A DNA stretch of 64,000 nt. It comes from Snodgrassella alvi SCGC AB-598-O02. GTDB lineage: Bacteria > Pseudomonadota > Gammaproteobacteria > Burkholderiales > Neisseriaceae. Under the pieces are notes generated by a model, which made no database searches, was not told where the DNA came from, and was given only the letters and a program-made list of their open reading frames with translations. This document shows positions 47,196 through 56,723 of the stretch, piece by piece (the first letter of the stretch is position 1; each line of letters begins with the position of its first letter). The translations under genes and the position numbers were made by a program. The DNA is taken from NCBI GenBank assembly GCA_000725195.1, contig JAIL01000255.1, positions 1 through 64,000 on the forward strand, in the 5' to 3' direction.

Positions 47196-47432
47196 GTACA
47201 TCTCCTTGCTTAACAGTGTGTTATCCAACTAAAACTGCCAAACCATCATACGACAGATTATTTTCCAAGCAAAGCAAATTCACTTTAAATTATGACAAAA
47301 TTGTAGTTAAATTTCATTAATTTCATTGGCTTAGATTTTATTAAACAAAACATGACCATTAATAATGAAATCATACTTAATTAATCGATAATAGCTAATT
47401 AAATAACATAAATTAATTGATCATAATAATCA

Positions 47433-48833
47433 TCAAAACTTATAGTTATAAGAGGCACCCAGAATATGAGCATTAGAACGATAATTGGCCTCACCGCGTA
47501 CATTACTGGAAACATGTAAGCCCTGATCCTGCTGATTCATATGCGTTTGCTGAATATGCAGATAAGTATAAGAAAAAGCCAATGTATTGTGTTTGTCGAC
47601 ATCATATTTAAGGCCAGCGCCAAATAACCAGCGATTACCATCAGGAATGGTCGATAAGCGGGTTGAAGAACTGCGCACCGGTGACTGATCATAATTGACA
47701 CCAACACGCCATTGCAGCTTCGGGCTTTGCTGATAGGATGCTCCTACACCTACCGCCAGCGTATCACGCCAGTTGGGATAAATATGGGTTTTATCGGCAG
47801 TAATGCCGTGATGCTGATCAATGGATTTAGCATTTTCAAAGTTGATATCCAGATCATGCAACCGGGACGACCGCGTCCAACTGACATTACCGAAAATATT
47901 CCATTGCGGATTAACAGCCCACATACCATGTAAGGATACGACTTCGGGAGTGGTAATCTGTACATTGGCTCCCTCAATTGGTTTGTAGCCAAACTGATCG
48001 AGCATTGATGCGTATTTTTGGGCAAACGCACCTTCTGCTTGCCAACGGGCAGTTCCATGCAACCGATGATTGATTTTAGAACGATAACTCAGACCAACAC
48101 GAATATCATCATTGATATCCCATAACCAGCCAGCGTTAAAACCATAGCCCCAGTCATTACCCTTTACTGTTCCACGAGCATCAAACACTCCCGGTGCTAC
48201 CTGATGCAGTACTGAAGAAGGTATGCCCGTTAAAGAACTGCCTACAGGGGTAAAGTCGGCATATTTCTGAATTTCCGCATGCAGATATTGGGCAATCAAT
48301 CCAACACCTAAACTATGACGCTCCGTTAATTTGTAAGCAATGACCGGATTAATATCAATTGCTTTCACATTGGTTTTATTCACGTTATAGCGCATAACTG
48401 AATCACTGCTGTCATTCGTTTTGGCAGCATAGGGAATATAAACGCCTAAACCAGCAGCCCATTTATCATTAATCTGATGGGAAAAATATACTTGCGGTAC
48501 TGCCTGTACGGTATTAGAGATATTACCGTTTTGCGGTCCCTGCACATTTGACCCGTCGGTAAATGTGCCACGAGCATTGTGGTATTTAATATCAGGTTTG
48601 ATCAGAAACAAATTACCGTTTAGTTGTGTACCTTCTAAATACGTCAAACCAGCCGGATTAAATACAATAGTAGTGGGATCTGCCGCTTCTGCGGCGGCGG
48701 CATTTCCGGTGGATACCGCAGTCACTGACTGTAATCCCAAATGATAACCAGAAGCATATACTGATGTTGAGATCGCAATAGATCCCATTGCCACAAAACC
48801 CAGTTTGATTATGGCTGGTAAAATTCTTGCCAT
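47433..48833 (-). CDS. FadL-family outer-membrane transporter
   Basis: A 466-residue outer-membrane beta-barrel of the FadL/OMPP1 family for uptake of long-chain fatty acids or other hydrophobic molecules. It has a signal peptide (about residues 1-27, ...TSVYASG) and then the family hallmark SGYHLGLQSVTAVSTGNAA, AAEAADPTTIVFNPAGLTYL with the NPA motif of the plug hatch. Alternating barrel strands end with HILGASYNYKF, an aromatic C-terminal residue recognised by the Bam machinery. In Neisseriaceae a homolog (OmpP1) is common. No fatty-acid genes are adjacent. Expression signals are not obvious. Confidence 0.94.
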   Translation of the reverse strand: MARILPAIIKLGFVAMGSIAISTSVYASGYHLGLQSVTAVSTGNAAAAEAADPTTIVFNPAGLTYLEGTQLNGNLFLIKPDIKYHNARGTFTDGSNVQGPQNGNISNTVQAVPQVYFSHQINDKWAAGLGVYIPYAAKTNDSSDSVMRYNVNKTNVKAIDINPVIAYKLTERHSLGVGLIAQYLHAEIQKYADFTPVGSSLTGIPSSVLHQVAPGVFDARGTVKGNDWGYGFNAGWLWDINDDIRVGLSYRSKINHRLHGTARWQAEGAFAQKYASMLDQFGYKPIEGANVQITTPEVVSLHGMWAVNPQWNIFGNVSWTRSSRLHDLDINFENAKSIDQHHGITADKTHIYPNWRDTLAVGVGASYQQSPKLQWRVGVNYDQSPVRSSSTRLSTIPDGNRWLFGAGLKYDVDKHNTLAFSYTYLHIQQTHMNQQDQGLHVSSNVRGEANYRSNAHILGASYNYKF

Positions 48834-49510
48834 TTTGCTGTTTCTCTACAATACAGGAAATAAAATTGACCATCAGAGGTCGAAGATCATCAGAGTTGTT
48901 AGATTCAATCTGAAAATAACTAATTGGAGCTTTTATTCTAACTTAAATTTTACATTCAAGTGTATTATTATTCTTACAATTGTTCAGGAAAATGAATTTA
49001 TACTAATGAATACAGTGTTTATTTGTTGAATGATTATCGGTTTAGAATAGTAATGGTTGCCGAATATGCATGGTCTTTCAATATCTACAATCAAAAATAA
49101 TTTTATTTTTTAATGAGTTAAATAGCAAATACATATAAACAATTTGCTTTAGTGATCAGAATTTAAATAAAGCAGAAAATTATCTGTCATCACTGCTTAG
49201 CGCTCTAACTGGCTTTTATTTTTCCACTTAAGCCAAGGCAGATTAATTTTTTCAGACCCATTATTCTGCGCATTTGCGCCACAATTTTTCATTTCAGGAT
49301 ACGTGCTTAATTAACGGCAAAATAGCACATTTTTTTGCCATCTTTTGCATTCATTAATACCATGCTTTTTTTAATCTTTTATCCTACCCGAACACGATTT
49401 AAATAGTGGTTCAGACTAATCATTTCTCTTTAGCTATTGTAATAGGTATTGGCGATGACGAATGGCGCTCCAGCGCTACTAGAGCGCTGCACCGATTATC
49501 ATATCCTTCT
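48834..49510. other. Intergenic region between fadL-like and SnoaL-like genes
   Basis: About 680 bases without a convincing gene. AGCGCTACTAGAGCGCT (49473-49489) is a palindrome just downstream of the SnoaL-like gene and may be part of its terminator. The fadL promoter must lie in the left part. Confidence 0.35.
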
Positions 49511-49981
49511 TTAAAACATGGTATTCATGTTGGCTGTTGTAGCAGGCACATCTTGAATCACATCCCAATGCTCAACAATTTTGCCTTGATTCACGCGAAA
49601 TATATCCACTACCGCCCGTCCCGGATCGTGCAAATTATTTTTAGCATGTACATGCAACCACACCAGGTCACCATCTACTGAAGTTCGCACAATACGTGCA
49701 CTTGATTGCGGATTTTGCTTAAAAAACTCTTTAAAATAGGAAATAAACGGCTTTATTCCATCAGCAACATAGGGATTGTGCTGTTTATAATCGTGACTAA
49801 GTATTTTATATGCCTCTTCAAGCTGATGGTTATTAAAAAAATGGTTATAAAATCGAATCACAGTAGCACGATTTTGTTCTTCCTGAACGTTATGGTGTGA
49901 TGACTGGTCATTAGCGACTGCTGCCCCGGCTAATGCTAATAAAAACATTGTTATAAAAATAATTTTTTTTATTATGCTCAT
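49511..49981 (-). CDS. Exported SnoaL-like (NTF2-fold) protein
   Basis: A 156-residue protein with a signal peptide (MSIIKKIIFITMFLLALAGAAVA-ND). The mature part is a SnoaL-like polyketide-cyclase/NTF2 fold: NRATVIRFYNHFFNNHQLEE, AYKILSHDYKQHNPYVADG, FISYFKEFFKQNPQ, LVWLHVHAKN and VDIFRVNQGKIVEHWDVIQD, the last being the family signature. The ATG at 49981 is used, with AGGGAG upstream; the open frame extends to 50098 without match. It is divergent from an HxlR-type regulator 180 bases away, which probably controls it. Such pairs respond to reactive aldehydes, quinones or drugs; the ligand here is unknown. Confidence 0.88.
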   Translation of the reverse strand: MSIIKKIIFITMFLLALAGAAVANDQSSHHNVQEEQNRATVIRFYNHFFNNHQLEEAYKILSHDYKQHNPYVADGIKPFISYFKEFFKQNPQSSARIVRTSVDGDLVWLHVHAKNNLHDPGRAVVDIFRVNQGKIVEHWDVIQDVPATTANMNTMF

Positions 49982-50160
49982 ACAAACTCCCTGATAAAAA
50001 TGAAATCGTTTTACTTTGATCTGATAAAATTGCATTAGTCTAAAATATAGACTAATTAAATGGTAGCAATGAAAATCTGTTAAAACAAGAAGTAACAACG
50101 ATGTAACTAGGTCAATGAAATGTGACTAATTAGCAATATTGAATAGAAAACGGAACTAAA

Positions 50161-50529
50161 ATGACAAAGCCTTCAAAAGACGAATTAATACAATTTGACC
50201 ATCCCTGCCCGATTCGCGATGTACTGGATCGGATCGGTGATCAGTGGAGTTTGTTAATTTTGCAGGCTCTGGAGCACAATACCAAACGATTCAATTTACT
50301 ACACAGAGAGATTGGTGATATATCGCGACAAATGCTGTCACGTACATTAAAAAAACTGGAAAAAGACGGTTATGTTTCCAGAACAATTTATGCTGAAGTT
50401 CCCCCACGTGTCGAGTACGCTTTAACTACTTTGGGGCTATCGTTTCTGCAACCAATGAAAATTTTAATTCAATGGGCTGATGACAATCATGTGGCCATAT
50501 GTCTGGCCAGAAAAAAAATCGATCAATAA
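50161..50529 (+). CDS. HxlR-family transcriptional regulator
   Basis: A 122-residue winged-helix regulator. Typical HxlR pattern: CPIRDVLDRIGDQWSLLILQALEHNTKRFN (Cys near residue 16), LHREIGDISRQMLSRTLKKLEKDGYVSRT and the wing VPPRVEYALTTLGLSFL. The CP(I/V)-x(6-7)-G-x-KW/QW motif is conserved; the Cys can be a redox or aldehyde sensor in some members. It would act as a dimer. Its divergence from the SnoaL-like gene (starts 180 bases apart) suggests it regulates that gene and itself. AACGGAAC precedes the ATG. Confidence 0.93.
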   Translation: MTKPSKDELIQFDHPCPIRDVLDRIGDQWSLLILQALEHNTKRFNLLHREIGDISRQMLSRTLKKLEKDGYVSRTIYAEVPPRVEYALTTLGLSFLQPMKILIQWADDNHVAICLARKKIDQ

Positions 50530-50735
50530 ATTTTCTTATTTTTGCAGAGTGGATTTAATCAAAAGAAAATTCTGATCAATCAATATACATGGTAAAGTTC
50601 GACACTAAATCCGCCTTTTATCGACACAGAGTAATGATCTCTAGTTTTTCAACATTATTTCTTTGCCATACAATATATTTACAGCTGATTAACGCAATGG
50701 GTAAACTGTGGTCTTTAGCTTTCATGATCTGAGCA

Positions 50736-51287
50736 ATGTTTCATCGTCTTAAATATACTTGGCCTATTTTATTATTATGGCTGGATCTGATATATGGTTT
50801 TATCCTCAATCTCAGTTCCAGTATTACGTTAGACAATACCGGAATGGCACCAAACGGTTTGCCGATAGCTCCCGAGATTGCATTTAGTTGGCTACAGGTG
50901 ATTACTAATGGCGGTATCGTACTGGTGATCAGTTGTGCTTTTTATATTCTTATGTCATTAAATCGTGCGGTCGCTGAACAAAAACCCTGGCCATTTACGC
51001 CACTCAGAATGGCAGCAATCATGATTATTTTAGTATTCAGTTTACCTGCATGGTGGCAATGGATTTGTGCCATTTGGGCACTTTTTCAGGGCCGAAACGT
51101 CATTGACTGGCATAATTTGCGTTATCTGGGTGTCGCCATCCTGTTGCTTTATCCGAGTGGTCTATGTATCCGATTATTATTTGCGCGCCGACATCTGCCT
51201 AAAGCACCGTTACCCAGTCTGGTCGACGATAACGAATACCCTTCAGGTTTTTCATCCCCTATGCATTATTTTGATGAAAAAAATTAA
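50736..51287 (+). CDS. Inner-membrane protein of unknown function
   Basis: A 183-residue protein with about four membrane segments (near residues 8-26, 55-74, 88-110 and 127-148). It has a Ser/Pro-rich C-terminal cytoplasmic tail (PKAPLPSLVDDNEYPSG...). The organisation resembles DUF2975-type membrane proteins, for example LNRAVAEQKPWPFTPLRMAA, but the match is weak and I do not assign a family. It lies between the HxlR gene and apbC, on the same strand, and could be cotranscribed with neither. No function inferred. Confidence 0.7.
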   Translation: MFHRLKYTWPILLLWLDLIYGFILNLSSSITLDNTGMAPNGLPIAPEIAFSWLQVITNGGIVLVISCAFYILMSLNRAVAEQKPWPFTPLRMAAIMIILVFSLPAWWQWICAIWALFQGRNVIDWHNLRYLGVAILLLYPSGLCIRLLFARRHLPKAPLPSLVDDNEYPSGFSSPMHYFDEKN

Positions 51288-51391
51288 TTTTTCTACCGGT
51301 TAAACTTACAGTAAGACAATTGTACTCAGTAATAAGTAGCTAAATCAGGTAGAATATACGCCAGAATCTAAGTTGCGGACTTATATATTGC

Positions 51392-52471
51392 ATGAACACT
51401 CAATCCATCACTGCCCTTTTAAACAATATCAGCATTCCTGATAGCAATCGAACTTTGGGCACTGAAAAGGCAATCCATTCAGTGACAAGTGCGCCGGATG
51501 GTATCCATCTGAAGTTGATTTTTCCCTATCCGGTTAATCACCTGGCAACAGTATTGCAACAACATATTGATGAAGCGATTACCGCAGAATTTGGTCATAC
51601 GCCTTTATTTATAGATATTGAAATACAGATCAGTCAGCACAAAGTGCAGACAGGTATCCAAACCATAGCTGGTGTGAAAAATATCATTGCTGTCGCATCT
51701 GGTAAAGGGGGCGTAGGCAAATCAACTACCAGTGCCAATCTGGCTATTGCCTTAAGCCGTATGGGTGCTCGTGTTGGCGTACTGGACGCTGATATTTATG
51801 GACCCAGTCAGCCTACGATGCTTGGTGTAGCAGTACATGAACCCCGACAGCAAGATGGTAAACTAATACCAGTAGTGGCTACTGGTGATATTCAAGTTAT
51901 GTCAGTAGGTTTTCTGGTGGATACCGATCAGGCAGTAATCTGGCGGGGACCGATGGTTAGTCAGGCCTTACAACAGTTATTGTTCCAAAGCCAATGGGAT
52001 GATGTGGACTACCTGATTATTGATTTACCACCGGGAACAGGCGATATTCAACTAACTCTGGCACAAAAAATACCCGTTACCGGCGCCATCGTAGTGACTA
52101 CTCCACAGGATATAGCGCTGATAGATGCGCGTAAAGCAGTTAATATGTTTCAGAAAGTCAATATTCCTATTTTTGGCGTATTGGAAAATATGTCTATCCA
52201 TGTCTGCTCGCAATGCGGACACGCAGAAGCCATATTTGGGCATGATGGTGGTAAAAATCTGGCCAAGAAACTGGGCGCCCCGTTACTGGGTCAGCTACCA
52301 TTAACACTGGCTTTGCGTGAAGCCATGGATAGCGGTTCTGCTGTTTCACTGGCGCAAAATCAGCCGGAAATAGCCCGCTTATATGAACAAGCTGCGTGGC
52401 AATTAGCGCTAGTCATATCCGCGCAGGGCAAAGATTTTAGCCGTCGCTTTCCTAAAATCGTTGTTGAATAA
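51392..52471 (+). CDS. apbC: Mrp/ApbC iron-sulfur cluster carrier ATPase
   Basis: A P-loop ATPase that carries and delivers [4Fe-4S] clusters. It has 359 residues. The N-terminal MIP18/DUF59-like domain (about 1-85) is followed by the deviant Walker A VASGKGGVGKSTTSANLAIAL (about residues 104-124), VGVLDADIYGPSQPTMLG, the switch LIIDLPPGTGDIQLTL and the cluster-binding CxxC in SIHVCSQCGHAEAIFG (about 269-284). The end reads REAMDSGSAV. It is the gene before birA-coaX, with a 230-base gap that contains no convincing gene. Confidence 0.96.
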   Translation: MNTQSITALLNNISIPDSNRTLGTEKAIHSVTSAPDGIHLKLIFPYPVNHLATVLQQHIDEAITAEFGHTPLFIDIEIQISQHKVQTGIQTIAGVKNIIAVASGKGGVGKSTTSANLAIALSRMGARVGVLDADIYGPSQPTMLGVAVHEPRQQDGKLIPVVATGDIQVMSVGFLVDTDQAVIWRGPMVSQALQQLLFQSQWDDVDYLIIDLPPGTGDIQLTLAQKIPVTGAIVVTTPQDIALIDARKAVNMFQKVNIPIFGVLENMSIHVCSQCGHAEAIFGHDGGKNLAKKLGAPLLGQLPLTLALREAMDSGSAVSLAQNQPEIARLYEQAAWQLALVISAQGKDFSRRFPKIVVE

Positions 52472-52700
52472 AAATAATTATCAGCCAATTGATGCTTATG
52501 AAATAATGCAATACTATTACTTCACCACTTCTGAAAAAATGGCAAATTGGCTTGATAGTCGCAAGACAATTGGCATCGTGAGCTATAAAGTTATGACTGA
52601 TCACCGTCATCAACCCCAAATAACCCCTTGTCAGCAGCCATACGCACACCGGTCCGTAGCAAACTATCTGCTGTCTGAATTATTTTGCTAATGACATTAC

Positions 52701-54425
52701 ATGAACACATCCTTTTGGCCACTATTGGCTCTGCTGGCAGACGGTCTGCCACATCAAGTGCAAAATCTGGCAAAAACACTGAATAAAAAAGTGTCACAAC
52801 TCAATGCTGTCTGGCAGGAAATGCCTGAACATCTTAAAAGTCTGTTACACCAACATAATGGCATCTGGCAACTAGCCAAACCACTGGCGATCATTCCCGA
52901 GCAAATTTTTACCGACTCTGCGCGTCAATATGGGTTTGAACCCCGCCTGCTGCTAAAAACACACTCTACTAACTCAATATTGTTGGAGAAAGCACGACAA
53001 ACCCAGAAGCTAATGCCAGCTCAAATTTGTATGGCTTACCAGCAAACCCATGGTCGTGGCCGGCAGGGTAAATTGTGGCACAACCGTGTTGGTGAATGTC
53101 TGATGTTCAGTTTAAGCTGGTCATTTCAGCGACCACAAAGCGAATTGGGCGGGTTGGCACTGGTGACAGCACTGGCAATCAGTCAAACTTTGCAAGAGCT
53201 GGGCATTCGGGCACAAATCAAATGGCCTAATGATCTGGTGCTCGACAACAGTAAACTAGGTGGCATTCTGATTGAAACAGTTAACAAACAGACCCATACC
53301 ATCGCCGTGATTGGTATCGGACTAAACTTTATTATCCCTGAGCAAATCAGTAACGCCGCTGCCATTCTGTCACAAACATCAAAAATACAAGCCAGCCAGA
53401 TTTTTCAGCGTATCGTACAAAAGCTATCCTCCTATCTGCCCCGTTTCGATCAAGACGGACTATCGCCTTTTTTAGCCGAATACAATAGTTTGCACCGCGA
53501 TCAGGGACAATTAGTACATCTGTTTAGCAACGGTAACACCATAGCTGAAGGTAAAGTAAAAGGTATTGCTCCATCCGGTGCGATTATTTTACAAAATGTT
53601 CGTGGCGAGCAGGAATTTGTGAGCGGTGAAATCAGTCTGCGACCCGCTAGTTCTACTTGTCATAGCAAGCAAAATCAGCAACGTTATTTATTACTGGATG
53701 CCGGTAACAGTAAACTAAAATGGGCATGGGTGGAAAATAGCTGCATTCTGCATTATGGCAAAGCTGCCTATTATGATTTACAGCCCTTATTAAAAGACTG
53801 GGCACAATACAGCACCGGAGAAAATCGCATTATTGGCTGTGCTGTCTGTGGTGAGGCGCGCTTGCAGCAGATTGCCACCATCCTACCACAGCCTATTATG
53901 TGGCTACCCTCTATGCCGGAAGCATTAGGCATTTTTAATCATTATCGTAATCCGGCTGAACATGGTGCTGATCGCTGGTTTAACATTCTTGGTTCTCGTC
54001 GCTACACACAGCAAGCTTGTGTTGTCGTCAGCTGTGGTACCGCGGTTACTGTAGATGCATTAACTGATACCAACCACTATCTGGGCGGTAGCATACTTCC
54101 CGGTTTTCACCTGATGAAAGAAGCACTGGCCAAGCGTACTGCTAATTTGAACCGCCCATTAGGGAAGCCCTATGCATTCGCCACCACCACACCAAATGCA
54201 CTGACCAGTGGCATAATGGATGCAGTCTGTGGCGCCATCGTACTGATGCATGAACGTCTGCAACACAAAATTGGTGCAGGCAAATCCGTTGATATCATCA
54301 TCACCGGTGGTGGTGCCAATAAAGTAGCACAGGCTTTACCTCATTCTTTTGTCTTAGACAATCGGATCGAAATTGTGGATAATTTAGTGCTTTATGGTTT
54401 AATCAACTGGGTTGAATACGCATGA
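52701..54425 (+). CDS. birA/coaX: Bifunctional biotin-protein ligase / type III pantothenate kinase (BirA-CoaX fusion)
   Basis: A 574-residue fusion. Residues 1-65 are a winged-helix-like N-terminal domain (LLALLADGLPHQVQNLAKTL). Residues 75-315 are biotin ligase: biotin/ATP loop QTHGRGRQGKLWH (about 114-126), ALAISQTLQEL and IKWPNDLVLDNSKLGGILIE, then the C-terminal SH3-like GEISLR. From about 327 a type III pantothenate kinase begins: YLLLDAGNSKLKWAWVE, HGADRWFNILGSR and VVVSCGTAVTVDAL, then LGGSILPGFHLMKEAL. Both active sites look intact. This fusion is known from Neisseria and some relatives. Its stop overlaps the next gene by ATGA. Confidence 0.96.
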   Translation: MNTSFWPLLALLADGLPHQVQNLAKTLNKKVSQLNAVWQEMPEHLKSLLHQHNGIWQLAKPLAIIPEQIFTDSARQYGFEPRLLLKTHSTNSILLEKARQTQKLMPAQICMAYQQTHGRGRQGKLWHNRVGECLMFSLSWSFQRPQSELGGLALVTALAISQTLQELGIRAQIKWPNDLVLDNSKLGGILIETVNKQTHTIAVIGIGLNFIIPEQISNAAAILSQTSKIQASQIFQRIVQKLSSYLPRFDQDGLSPFLAEYNSLHRDQGQLVHLFSNGNTIAEGKVKGIAPSGAIILQNVRGEQEFVSGEISLRPASSTCHSKQNQQRYLLLDAGNSKLKWAWVENSCILHYGKAAYYDLQPLLKDWAQYSTGENRIIGCAVCGEARLQQIATILPQPIMWLPSMPEALGIFNHYRNPAEHGADRWFNILGSRRYTQQACVVVSCGTAVTVDALTDTNHYLGGSILPGFHLMKEALAKRTANLNRPLGKPYAFATTTPNALTSGIMDAVCGAIVLMHERLQHKIGAGKSVDIIITGGGANKVAQALPHSFVLDNRIEIVDNLVLYGLINWVEYA

Positions 54426-55216
54426 AATGGCTATTTGCAATATTAGTCGCATTGAATATCGTGGTTTTTGGCTGCATGGTTGCAGGCAAACTGGTACTTG
54501 GACCTTCTGCAACACCGAAAGCTACAGCCAGCAGTGAAGTAGAAATTGTGGCACCGGCTATTCCTGATATCAGCGTGCGTAATGCCTCTATGACCAATAA
54601 TAACAATAATCAGTCAGATAATAATGCCGTTAATCCACCAAAACCACCAGTGATTAAAACAGAAGCGACACCCAATTCGCAACCTAAAGCTGAAAGCAAA
54701 ACCGACTCAGCAACACCTGCCACACCTGCCAGCGTAAACTGTAGTGCAACTGTCACTTTGCCCGAGAATGACTTTCATCGTATCAAAGGATTACTGCGAC
54801 AATGGCCATATAGTGCTAAACGCCTTGTTGAACAAATTACCCCTTCCGCCAAATCTAACCGGGTCAGCAGACCTACTCGTTATATGGTTACCTTAAACAA
54901 CATTGACGAAGACACCCGTAAACGTTTACAGGAACATGGTTTCGATTATGGTACTGCTCAGGGCAAAATCAGTCTGGGCATATTTAACCGCCGTGAAGAT
55001 GCTGAATCACTAATGGTACGAGCTAAAATGAAAGGCTTCAGTGAAGCATCCGTTAGTACCTTAGAAAGCAGTAACAGCGACGACACGGCCAATACCGCCA
55101 CCAGCATCGCCAAAATGCGAGTAACATTCACCGGTGTAGATAATTCTGCGATACAGGACATCAACAAAATCACTGGTCGCTATGGTCAGATACAGCGTAG
55201 CGGTTCATGTCACTAA
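54422..55216 (+). CDS. SPOR-domain-like envelope protein
   Basis: A 264-residue protein with one N-terminal membrane anchor (about residues 4-27) and a long Asn/Pro/Thr/Ala-rich periplasmic linker (30-105). A C-terminal globular domain (about 135-215) has the strand-helix pattern of SPOR domains, TRYMVTLNNIDEDTRKRLQE and then ISLGIFNRREDAESLMVRAK. SPOR domains bind denuded peptidoglycan, often at the septum. The domain call is moderate: ISLGIFNRREDAE is characteristic, but the first strand lacks a standard motif. It is translationally coupled to birA-coaX through the ATGA overlap. Confidence 0.82.
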   Translation: MKWLFAILVALNIVVFGCMVAGKLVLGPSATPKATASSEVEIVAPAIPDISVRNASMTNNNNNQSDNNAVNPPKPPVIKTEATPNSQPKAESKTDSATPATPASVNCSATVTLPENDFHRIKGLLRQWPYSAKRLVEQITPSAKSNRVSRPTRYMVTLNNIDEDTRKRLQEHGFDYGTAQGKISLGIFNRREDAESLMVRAKMKGFSEASVSTLESSNSDDTANTATSIAKMRVTFTGVDNSAIQDINKITGRYGQIQRSGSCH

Positions 55217-55244
55217 GTCTGACCTCTCGTCAAACTAATAAACC

Positions 55245-56723
55245 ATGAGCACCCGTGCTGTTATCCTGAAAAATATTTCTGCCAATTTGCTGTTACAGAT
55301 TATTACAGCACTTGGCGGATTTATTTTACCGCCATTGATCGTCGTTACCTATGGTTCCGCTACCAACGGCATGATTGCGTCGATTAAACAGTTTATTGCC
55401 TATTTAACCTTGCTTGAAGCTGGCATTGGTGCAGCAGCAATAGTCGCACTTTATCAGGCACTCACTTCCCGCAACATCTGCCTGAGAAACCGTATACTGG
55501 CAGCCACCCAACGTTTTTATCGTATCTCCGGTAGCCTCTTTGCACTCGGCTTACTGGTACTGGCCATTTTATTTGCCTGGCTAACCGAAAAACAAATCAG
55601 TGCCACTCTGACCTTTTACATGGTGCTGGTAATGGGTGCTGTAAACATAATGGATTTTTTCTTTTTCGGCAGCTACCGTGCTTTACTCACTGCTGATCAG
55701 AAAACTTATGTAGTTTCAGTTGTACAGGCCGGCAGCATACTGGCCAACATTGCCGTTTGTTATTGGTTAATCAAATCCGGCTACAGTATTCTCATTGTGC
55801 AGATCGCCTCCAGCATTATACTGATCAGTAAATTTTTCCTGTATCGCTGCTATGTCAAACATACCTATCCCGATCTCGATCAGCAGGATACCAATCATGC
55901 TGAACCCTATCATTTGCAACAGACCTGGGATGCCTTAACTCACCAGCTCACCGGCCTACTGATCTTCAGCTCGCCACTGGTACTAATCACATTATTTTTA
56001 TCACTGAAAGACGCCAGTATTTACGCCGTCTATGCATTGATATTTGGCGCCATCAAAATGGCGTTACAATCCATTTCCCAAGGCATGCAGGCTATATTCG
56101 GCCACGGTCTGAATATTGATTTCAACCACACCAAACGTAATTTTTGTCGTTATAACCGCCTGTTCATGTGTTTTCTGGGGTGGGTCTATACCTGTACCGG
56201 CTTACTGCTGGCACCATTTATTCAGATTTATACCGAAAAAATGACTGACGCCAATTATCATCAGCCACTGCTGGGCTTACTGTTCTTATTAGTGGGCATC
56301 ATCGAAAATAGCCGAATTCCGGCCATGACCATGATTATGGCCGCCGGCCGATATAAAGAAACCAAGCCTCAAGCTTTAATTGAAGCTGCTCTTAATCTCA
56401 CTTGCTCAATCTGTTTCATCCAGCTGTGGGGTATAGCAGGTATATTACTGGCAGCCCTAACATCATTTCTTTATCGTAGTAGCGAAATGCTGTATTACAA
56501 CTGCAAACATATCCTATCCCTATCCTGTGTTCGCCCCTATATGCTGTGGCTGACCATCTATACAACCATTGCCATCAGTATTAGCGTGGGCTGGCACCCT
56601 GTCAACAGCATCAAAGTCCATCATTTTCTGGATTGGGTTAAACTTAGCTGCATGACGGCTCCTGTGGCAGCCATACCCTTCAGCATCCTGCTAATCATTA
56701 TTTATCGCCGGCCTGCCCAATGA
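55245..56723 (+). CDS. Polysaccharide flippase (Wzx-like)
   Basis: A 492-residue MATE/MOP-superfamily flippase with about twelve to fourteen membrane segments. It moves undecaprenyl-linked repeat units across the inner membrane. The N-terminus RAVILKNISANLLLQIITAL, the segments PPLIVVTYGSATNGMIASIK (a Wzx-like loop) and the GSYRALLTADQKTYVVS middle loop are typical of polysaccharide-biosynthesis flippases. It is the first gene of the surface-polysaccharide cluster. Its stop overlaps the next start (ATGA at 56720). The AT content is lower than around 38-42 kb. Confidence 0.88.
   Translation: MSTRAVILKNISANLLLQIITALGGFILPPLIVVTYGSATNGMIASIKQFIAYLTLLEAGIGAAAIVALYQALTSRNICLRNRILAATQRFYRISGSLFALGLLVLAILFAWLTEKQISATLTFYMVLVMGAVNIMDFFFFGSYRALLTADQKTYVVSVVQAGSILANIAVCYWLIKSGYSILIVQIASSIILISKFFLYRCYVKHTYPDLDQQDTNHAEPYHLQQTWDALTHQLTGLLIFSSPLVLITLFLSLKDASIYAVYALIFGAIKMALQSISQGMQAIFGHGLNIDFNHTKRNFCRYNRLFMCFLGWVYTCTGLLLAPFIQIYTEKMTDANYHQPLLGLLFLLVGIIENSRIPAMTMIMAAGRYKETKPQALIEAALNLTCSICFIQLWGIAGILLAALTSFLYRSSEMLYYNCKHILSLSCVRPYMLWLTIYTTIAISISVGWHPVNSIKVHHFLDWVKLSCMTAPVAAIPFSILLIIIYRRPAQ

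Noticed and set aside
52591..52797. Minus-strand frame containing KIIQTADSLLRTGVRMAADK between apbC and birA
   Set aside because: It overlaps the start of birA-coaX on the opposite strand, and I know no family for it. It may be a remnant but cannot be supported.
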